DNA from: Actinomycetota bacterium | GTDB lineage: Bacteria > Actinomycetota > Acidimicrobiia > Acidimicrobiales > CADCSY01 | Assembly: GCA_016178435.1 (NCBI GenBank) | Contig: JACOTK010000001.1 | Span: 1 to 13,483, forward strand | DNA: 13,483 nt | Reading direction: 5' to 3' | In this document: positions 6,488-11,735 of the stretch, piece after piece | How positions within the stretch are numbered: the stretch's first letter is position 1 | Layout of the letters: every line of letters begins with the position of its first letter | Program-made: the position numbers and the translations under genes | The notes under the pieces: generated by a model | What the model was told of the DNA's origin: nothing | Database searches by the model: none | What the model saw: the letters and a program-made list of their open reading frames with translations, nothing else

Positions 6488-8908
6488 CTACGCGATCGAA
6501 TCGACGGTGGAGGGATCATCAAGACGATGCAGCGGCGCCATGCACAACAGGAGTCGCCGTTCGCCTGCCTGCTGAAAGCGGACAAGGGCCTCGGCGCGAT
6601 CGCCCTCACCCTTGGCCTCCAGCACAACGCCCTGACCCCATGTGTCATGACGAACATGATCGCCGACCTCGAGCCCGAGCAACTCCGCGCCGGTGCCGGG
6701 CGAGGGCTGCTCCGGATGCTCCGGCTGCCTGCGGTGATCACCCGTACGGGGTCCTTGACGGCTTTGGCCACCCCAGATGTAACCGTCGGTGTCATCATCT
6801 CGACTCCCCATGCCACTGCTCGAGCGACCTCCGTTCGAACGCCTTCCACTGCTGCGGTGTCCCGTACTCCCGGCACTGCCCACCTGACCGGTGCCCCCAA
6901 CCTGACGAACCAGCGATTCGGGAATCTCGTCGAGAAACCGACTCGGCGGGTTGTACTGGGTGACACCGAACAGCATGCGACTCCACGCCGAGCTCATAAG
7001 GAGGTGTCGACGAGCCCGGGTGATACCTACATAGGCAAGGCGTCGTTCCTCTTCGAGTTGATGGGGGTCCGTCAACGCCCGCTGATGGGGAAACACACCT
7101 TCCTCCATGCCCACGAGGAACACCACCGGAAACTCGAGGCCCTTGGCGGCATGCAGTGTCATCAGGGAGACCGACGAGCCGTCGCCGTCGGCATCGAGCT
7201 GGTCGGTGTCGGCCACCAGTGTCACGGTATCGAGGAACGCGCCGATGTCGTCGACCTGCTCGGCCATGGAAACCAACTCGCCGACATTCTCGATACGACT
7301 CTGAGCCTCGATCGTCCCGTCGTCCTCCAACAGAGCCAGGTAGCCCGAGCGCCGAAGGATCGCATCGAGGACGACCGACGGGGTCGCGCCCGTCTCGACC
7401 ATGGCGTCGAGCTCGACAAGGAGAGCGAGGAACGTCGAGATTCCCTCGAGGGCACGACCGCGAACACCGATCGCCGCCGCCTCCCCCAGGGCGGCTCGCA
7501 GGGACGACCCGGTCTCACGAGCCCACTCGCGCAGCTTGTTGATCGTGGTGTCACCGACCCCGCGCCTGGGGACGAGCAGGGCTCGTTCGAGGGACACGTC
7601 GTCGATGGGGTTCACCAACGCCCGCAGGTATGCCAGCGTGTCCTTGATCTCGCGGCGATCGAAGAAACGCGTGCCGCCGATCACCCGGTACGGCACACCC
7701 GCACGCATCAGCGATTCCTCGATCACGCGACTCTGGGCGTTCGCGCGGTAGAACACGGCCAGATCACCCCAACGGAGGTGTTCTCGATCGTGGAAGCGCA
7801 CCAGCTCGCGTGCGACCCAGGACGCCTCCTGATGCTCGTCCTCCGCAGTGAAACGGGAGATCGGCGCACCTCCCGCCTCCTCGGTCCACAACTGCTTGGG
7901 CGGGCGTCCTCCGTTGTTCGCGATGACCGCGTTCGCCGCATCGAGAATAGTCCGGGTCGATCGATAGTTCTGATCGAGAACGACAACCGAGGCGTCGGGA
8001 AAGGCCCGCTCGAATTCCAGGATGTTTCGGACGTCCGCTCCTCGAAACTGATAGATCGACTGATCACTGTCGCCCACCACGAAGACGTTCCGGTGCTCCG
8101 CGCCCAGTTGTGCGACCAGTTCCGCCTGAGCCCGGTTCGTGTCCTGGTACTCGTCCACCAGGACGTGCTCGAAACGTTCCTGATAGTGCGCCAGCACGTC
8201 GGGGTGCCGGCGAAAAAGTGAGACCGTCCACGTCAGGAGGTCGTCGAAATCCATGGCGCCTGCCCGTGCAAGGCGGATTTGATACTCGCTGTAGACCTCG
8301 GCGATCCGGCGATCGAAGATCGACTGCGCCTGCTCCGCGTACCGACGAGGATCGATCAGCTCGTTCTTGGCGGCGCTGATGGCGGCATGCACGGCGCGAG
8401 GCGGAAACCGCTTGGCATCAAGGTTTGCGTCCCGAAGGACATAGCTCGTCAGTCGGATCGCATCGAGTTGGTCGTAGATCGTGAAGGTGGACGGAAAGCC
8501 CAGCACCCCGGCCTCTCGGCGAAGGATGCGCACGCAGGCGGAGTGAAAGGTTGAGACCCACATGCGATCAGCGACCGGGCCGACGAGTCCCGAGACGCGC
8601 GCTCGCATCTCCTCCGCCGCCTTGTTCGTGAAGGTGATGGCCAGGATGGCAAAGGGCGACACCCCCCGTTCACGCACCAGATGAGCGATGCGGTGCGTGA
8701 GAACCCGCGTCTTGCCGGACCCGGCGCCGGCCACGACCAGCAGCGGCCCTTCGTCATGGGTGACCGCCTCGGCCTGGTCCGCATTCAGGCCCACGACCCA
8801 TCCAGCGGTTGCATCCTTCGGACGACCCTCGACAGGATCGGCGTCGTCGTCGGCATCGTGGTCGGCTTCGTCGGTGAAAAGCGGTGTGGCCTCGGCGTTC
8901 ATGACCAT
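6488..8908 (-). CDS. pcrA: UvrD/PcrA-type superfamily 1A DNA helicase
   Basis: This is an ATP-driven 3'-5' DNA helicase for nucleotide excision repair, replication restart and clearing proteins from DNA. All SF1A motifs are present: Q motif GLNADQ (40-45), Walker A GAGSGKT (61-67), Ia TFTNKAAEEM (92-101), II VDEYQDT (251-257), III GDSDQSIYQFRGAD (279-292), IV QNYRST (313-318), V TLHAAKGLEF (584-593) and VI RRLAYVGITRAR (622-633). An acidic N-terminal tail (about 12-28) and a Gly/Ser/Arg-rich linker (about 668-735) flank the core. The C-terminal 741-795 segment (VGDHVRHDTWGQGVV) is the Tudor-like domain that in PcrA binds RNA polymerase, which favours PcrA/UvrD1 over UvrD2 or Rep. Start ATG 8908 or ATG 8902: a TAGGGT hexamer (8912-8917) fits a leaderless mRNA better for 8902. 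It diverges from the PAC2 gene. Confidence 0.95.
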   Translation of the reverse strand: MVMNAEATPLFTDEADHDADDDADPVEGRPKDATAGWVVGLNADQAEAVTHDEGPLLVVAGAGSGKTRVLTHRIAHLVRERGVSPFAILAITFTNKAAEEMRARVSGLVGPVADRMWVSTFHSACVRILRREAGVLGFPSTFTIYDQLDAIRLTSYVLRDANLDAKRFPPRAVHAAISAAKNELIDPRRYAEQAQSIFDRRIAEVYSEYQIRLARAGAMDFDDLLTWTVSLFRRHPDVLAHYQERFEHVLVDEYQDTNRAQAELVAQLGAEHRNVFVVGDSDQSIYQFRGADVRNILEFERAFPDASVVVLDQNYRSTRTILDAANAVIANNGGRPPKQLWTEEAGGAPISRFTAEDEHQEASWVARELVRFHDREHLRWGDLAVFYRANAQSRVIEESLMRAGVPYRVIGGTRFFDRREIKDTLAYLRALVNPIDDVSLERALLVPRRGVGDTTINKLREWARETGSSLRAALGEAAAIGVRGRALEGISTFLALLVELDAMVETGATPSVVLDAILRRSGYLALLEDDGTIEAQSRIENVGELVSMAEQVDDIGAFLDTVTLVADTDQLDADGDGSSVSLMTLHAAKGLEFPVVFLVGMEEGVFPHQRALTDPHQLEEERRLAYVGITRARRHLLMSSAWSRMLFGVTQYNPPSRFLDEIPESLVRQVGGTGQVGSAGSTGHRSSGRRSNGGRSSSGMGSRDDDTDGYIWGGQSRQGPRTGDHRRQPEHPEQPSPGTGAELLGLEVGDHVRHDTWGQGVVLEAKGEGDRAEALVRFQQAGERRLLLCMAPLHRLDDPSTVDSIA

Positions 8909-8975
8909 TCAACCCTACCGGGGATGGGTGACACCGGCGGATGCCATCGGCACGGATGCCGGTAGCCTTCGAGGT
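8909..8975. promoter_or_regulatory. Divergent promoter region between the helicase and PAC2 genes
   Basis: This 67-bp gap has TAGGGT on the minus strand (8912-8917; 3 or 9 nt before the two possible helicase starts) and TAGCCT on the plus strand (8963-8968; 7 nt before ATG 8976). Both match TANNNT. Between them CGGATGCC occurs twice in direct orientation (8938-8945 and 8953-8960), spaced 15 bp. No convincing -35 boxes are seen. Confidence 0.4.
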
Positions 8976-9815
8976 ATGGATCACGTCCGTTGGGCGAACC
9001 GCCCCCAGGTCCGTCGTCCCATTGTCATCGTCGCCTTCGAAGGGTGGAACGACGCGGGCGACGGGGCATCGGGGGCCGCCCGCTGGATTGCGCAGCACTG
9101 GGCGCCGGACTCGCTGGCCACGATCGATCCCGAGGAGTTCTACGACTTCACCGCGACCAGGCCGGAGGTGCGTCTCGACGACAACCGCCACCGCGTCATC
9201 GATTGGCCGGGGGTTACCCTGATGCAAGGTCACGGCGCCGGTCCCGACGTCGTCGTGGTCCTGGGCGTCGAGCCACAGCTGCGCTGGCAAACCTTCTGCA
9301 CCCAGATCGTCGGAGTCGCCCAGAAGCTCAATGCCCAGCTCGTCATCACCATGGGGGCATTGCTCGCCGACATACCCCACACGCGCGCGACCTCGGTGGT
9401 GGCCACCAGCGACCAACAGCAGGTGATCAATCGCCTCGGCGTCCAGCACTCGGGATACGAGGGGCCAACCGGCATCATCGGCGTCCTGAACCAGGCCCTC
9501 ATGCGCGCCGACATCTCCTGCGTGTCCCTGTGGGCGGCGGTTCCCGCGTACATCCCCGCGGCGCCCTCACCGAAGGCCGCTCTGGCGTTGGTGCAACGTT
9601 GCGCCGATCTGATGTCGGTCTCGGTCATCACCACCGACCTGGAGATCGCCTCCGCCGCCTACGAGCGCCAAGTGAACGAGGCCATGGAAGAGGACGAGGA
9701 CATTCGCACCTACATCCATGAGCTCGAGGAGCGGTACACCGCCACCGAGGAGATCGAGGTTCCCCGCCCCGACCTGCTGGTTGAGGAGGTCGAGCGCTTC
9801 CTGCGCGACCAGTAG
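8976..9815 (+). CDS. PAC2 family protein (proteasome assembly chaperone-like)
   Basis: The 279-residue cytoplasmic protein belongs to the PAC2 family, which in eukaryotes includes a proteasome assembly chaperone and is widespread in actinobacteria and archaea with proteasomes. Family features are the N-terminal IVIVAFEGWNDAGDGAS (16-32), a strand VVVVLGVEP (92-100), MGALLADIPHTR (126-137) and GYEGPTGIIGV (160-170). The acidic C-terminal part (about 225-279) is predicted helical. The frame stays open for 288 nt upstream inside the helicase gene on the other strand, but the family N-terminus marks ATG 8976 as the start. A GAGG lies only 1 nt from the ATG, too close for a normal ribosome site, so leaderless translation is likely. 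Its real role in bacteria is poorly known; a link to the proteasome is inferred from family membership only. Confidence 0.88.
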   Translation: MDHVRWANRPQVRRPIVIVAFEGWNDAGDGASGAARWIAQHWAPDSLATIDPEEFYDFTATRPEVRLDDNRHRVIDWPGVTLMQGHGAGPDVVVVLGVEPQLRWQTFCTQIVGVAQKLNAQLVITMGALLADIPHTRATSVVATSDQQQVINRLGVQHSGYEGPTGIIGVLNQALMRADISCVSLWAAVPAYIPAAPSPKAALALVQRCADLMSVSVITTDLEIASAAYERQVNEAMEEDEDIRTYIHELEERYTATEEIEVPRPDLLVEEVERFLRDQ

Positions 9816-9852
9816 AAGCAATGGACACCCCGGTGGCAGGCCTTCCCAACAG

Positions 9853-9858
9853 TAGGCT
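9853..9858 (+). promoter_or_regulatory. Possible -10 element (TAGGCT) of the downstream small gene
   Basis: TAGGCT ends 8 nt before ATG 9867 and fits the TANNNT pattern of leaderless actinobacterial promoters. It lies in the 51-nt gap after the PAC2 gene, so the small gene may have its own promoter besides any read-through. Confidence 0.4.
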
Positions 9859-9866
9859 CACTGCTC

Positions 9867-10367
9867 ATGGCTTCACTGGTATCCACCTGTGTCTGGCGCA
9901 CGACGCCGGCATTGATCGTTGCGCTGGACGAACGTCTCGGCGAACCGGTCGACGCCTACGTGAACGGTTCACAGGTCTGGTTGCGTGACGAGGGCCCCGA
10001 TGGCATCACACTGGAGTGGCGGCTTCACCCGGTCGCCGGCTATCGCTGTCCCGAGCCGTTCAACACCTACGACATCTTTCCGGCAACGGCGCTTGCCCTC
10101 GCCGAGGGAACCGACCCGGCGAAACCCGTGGACCAACTCTGGGACGGGCTCGAGGTCTTTGTCGCCTTCGAGGAGAAGCTGGAGCCGTTGATCCTGTCAG
10201 GAGCCGCTACCGACATCCTGGGAATCGCCCCCGACGGCTTCGGCCTCGCCGACCATCAAGAGATCGGGGATCTCTGGGAGGCGCGTGGCGGACACGTGTC
10301 GATCATCGAGGCCCTCCTCGACCAACTCACGACGACAATCGGCACCACGGACGCAAGCAGCCCGTAA
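9867..10367 (+). CDS. Conserved-looking protein of unknown function
   Basis: I do not recognise this 166-residue protein. It has no signal peptide, membrane segment or metal-binding motif. It is acidic and looks soluble and folded: strand-rich in the first half (VDAYVNGSQVWLRDEG, ITLEWRLHPVAGYRCPEPF) and helix-rich in the second (QLWDGLEVFVAFEEKLEPL, HVSIIEALLDQLTTTI). The two Cys (8 and 61) are far apart. Codon use matches its neighbours, which supports a real gene. ATG 9867 is preceded by TAGGCT at leaderless spacing and no Shine-Dalgarno site is seen. It follows the PAC2 gene by 51 nt on the same strand and converges with the GH114 gene. Confidence 0.8.
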   Translation: MASLVSTCVWRTTPALIVALDERLGEPVDAYVNGSQVWLRDEGPDGITLEWRLHPVAGYRCPEPFNTYDIFPATALALAEGTDPAKPVDQLWDGLEVFVAFEEKLEPLILSGAATDILGIAPDGFGLADHQEIGDLWEARGGHVSIIEALLDQLTTTIGTTDASSP

Positions 10368-10389
10368 CCACATCGTGACCGGCTGATGG

Positions 10390-10407
10390 GCGAGGCGACG
10401 ACCTCGC
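10390..10407. terminator. Hairpin between converging genes, possible bidirectional terminator
   Basis: GCGAGG-CGACGA-CCTCGC forms a perfect 6-bp GC-rich stem with a 6-nt loop in the 66-bp gap between the small plus-strand gene and the GH114 gene. No T tract follows on either side, so it would be a weak intrinsic terminator at most. Its position between converging genes is the main support. Confidence 0.35.
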
Positions 10408-10433
10408 TCGCTGCCGATCGGACGGTCCCGCCC

Positions 10434-11618
10434 TCATGGACAGAGCTGCCGCCAGGCATCAAGATCGGGGTTCTTCCGTATCGAGCTGAAACCGAGCCTT
10501 GTGGTCAGAGGGCAGTACTGATCCGTGGTGGACGAGTACTCGGCGTGCAACACCGCCTTTCCAGCCTTGATGAAGGGCGTCGACAGCTCACACTCGTCGT
10601 ATTCAGCGCACTCCTCGTTCACCGCGAAATCAAAGAAACCGACCAGGGAACCGATCTGTTCGACGTCGTTCTTGAGCCCGATGCCCAATCCTCGTGCATG
10701 GGCTGCGTCCGCCAGGAACCGGTTGTAGGCAATCTGGTGGGCCCCGGTCAACGGAAAGCCGGTTCCATTCGCATACCCGTCGACGTTGTCGGCCTCGACG
10801 GCATCGAAGCCTTTCTCCGCACACCTGTCAAGGCGATTCTCCATGATGGGACCGAGAACATCCAGTGCCCTGATGTCCAGCCAACGTTCACCGGGCCACC
10901 CGTTTCCGTTGCCCAGCACCGATGCGGGAAAACTCGCAGCATCCGGACGCCAACTTTCGTAGGACCCGGCGCTCAGGTAACAGATGACCTTGCGCCCCTG
11001 GGCGTGAAGGCGATCCACCACGCTCTTGTCATTGTCGAAGAGATCGATCTCGAACACATCGGCGGACACCGACGTGTCAACCGGCAGACCGGAGAGTTGC
11101 CACTGCCAGACAACGCCGATCTCAGGCCGCCACCAGGTACGGGGCATTCCGGTCGTCGGGGGTGCTGTTGTCGGAGGCGTGGTCGGGGGCGCTGTGGTCG
11201 GGGGCGTGGACGCTCCGTCGAGAACGGTGAAGGTCGTGCTCGCTCGGACCTCGTCGATCGACGCCCGCACCCGCATGTCTCCGGCGGCGACATCCGGGAT
11301 GGTCACCTGAACCTTGAACCGTCCCGTGCTTCCGGTCCTGATCGGCACCACCGATTCTGGACCAAGTCGCAATCGACCGGGCTGGTTTGCGGGGAATCCA
11401 CGGCCCTGCACCCCGACGAGGGCTCCTACCACACCGCTCTCCGGTGTTACCACCACGGAGGCGGGGGTCACCTGGTCTCCCGAGCCGTAAGACTGATACG
11501 ACCCCGCTGACTCATCTGCCGACTCGCCGGAGTGGGCAAGAAGCCGAGGGGCACCCAGCGTGACGCCAACCAACAGCGAGCCCAGGAGGGTTGGGACGAA
11601 GAAGCGATGACGGCGCAT
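10434..11618 (-). CDS. Exported GH114 endo-alpha-1,4-polygalactosaminidase with Ig/IPT-like N-terminal domain
   Basis: GH114 enzymes cleave alpha-1,4-linked galactosamine polymers; the fungal member Ega3 acts on deacetylated galactosaminogalactan. The 394 residues start with a signal peptide (about 1-28). An Ig/IPT-like beta domain follows (about 51-133), then a Pro-Thr linker (139-156) and the catalytic barrel (about 160-394). The barrel shows WQWQLSG (171-177), FEIDLFD (189-195), ICYLSAGSYESWRPD (212-226), GWPGERWLDI (240-249), GFDAVEADNVDGY (270-282), GLKND (314-318) and FAVNEEC (331-337). The acidic residues in IDLFD and VEADN are the expected catalytic region. Four of its Cys (266, 337, 343, 369) may form disulfides. 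ATG 11618 is chosen because GGAG lies 7 nt upstream and the signal peptide begins there; the frame is open to 11684, but those 22 residues look non-coding. It diverges from a CE18-like deacetylase gene across a 117-bp gap. Confidence 0.93.
   Translation of the reverse strand: MRRHRFFVPTLLGSLLVGVTLGAPRLLAHSGESADESAGSYQSYGSGDQVTPASVVVTPESGVVGALVGVQGRGFPANQPGRLRLGPESVVPIRTGSTGRFKVQVTIPDVAAGDMRVRASIDEVRASTTFTVLDGASTPPTTAPPTTPPTTAPPTTGMPRTWWRPEIGVVWQWQLSGLPVDTSVSADVFEIDLFDNDKSVVDRLHAQGRKVICYLSAGSYESWRPDAASFPASVLGNGNGWPGERWLDIRALDVLGPIMENRLDRCAEKGFDAVEADNVDGYANGTGFPLTGAHQIAYNRFLADAAHARGLGIGLKNDVEQIGSLVGFFDFAVNEECAEYDECELSTPFIKAGKAVLHAEYSSTTDQYCPLTTRLGFSSIRKNPDLDAWRQLCP
11151..11204 (-). repeat. Tandem 27-bp repeat coding for the Pro-Thr linker of the GH114 protein
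   Basis: Two 27-bp units each encode PPTTAPPTT (residues 139-156). The linker joins the Ig/IPT-like domain to the catalytic barrel and is a likely flexible, possibly O-glycosylated spacer. The repeat can expand or shrink without a frameshift. Confidence 0.7.
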
Positions 11619-11625
11619 GAGAGAA

Positions 11626-11629
11626 CTCC
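11626..11629 (-). promoter_or_regulatory. Ribosome binding site of the GH114 gene
   Basis: GGAG on the minus strand lies 7 nt before ATG 11618. It decides the start in favour of this codon over the far upstream codon at 11684. Confidence 0.6.
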
Positions 11630-11665
11630 GAGTCGAAGATCGATGAGGCGCAATCTCGCCATAGG

Positions 11666-11683
11666 TGCACATCACGATGTACA
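11666..11683. promoter_or_regulatory. 18-bp near-perfect palindrome between the GH114 and deacetylase genes, likely operator
   Basis: TGCACATC-AC-GATGTACA has 8-bp arms matching at 7 of 8 positions. It lies 48 bp upstream of the GH114 start and 52 bp upstream of the deacetylase start, almost in the middle of the 117-bp intergenic region. Size and symmetry fit the site of a dimeric repressor or activator that could control both genes at once. No regulator gene is in the window. Confidence 0.5.
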
Positions 11684-11735
11684 AATCAGGCTAGATACGC
11701 GAAGCTGTGGCGGCTCGGAAGGGAGTCTAGACCCC

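Noticed and set aside
4580..8221. A 1213-codon open frame on the plus strand, antisense to the GGDEF-EAL and helicase genes
   Set aside because: Its translation has no recognisable domain and a composition typical of reverse-complement reading of GC-rich codons. Both genes on the opposite strand have complete family motifs across the same bases.
8688..8975. Upstream extension of the PAC2 frame by 96 codons
   Set aside because: It lies inside the helicase gene on the other strand; the family N-terminus begins at ATG 8976.
10386..11510. A 374-codon plus-strand open frame across the GH114 gene
   Set aside because: It is antisense to a gene with full GH114 motifs, and its protein has the Gly/Arg/His-rich look of a shadow frame.
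11619..11684. 22-residue N-terminal extension of the GH114 protein
   Set aside because: It would put charged and polar residues before the signal peptide and lacks a ribosome site, while ATG 11618 has GGAG at 7 nt.
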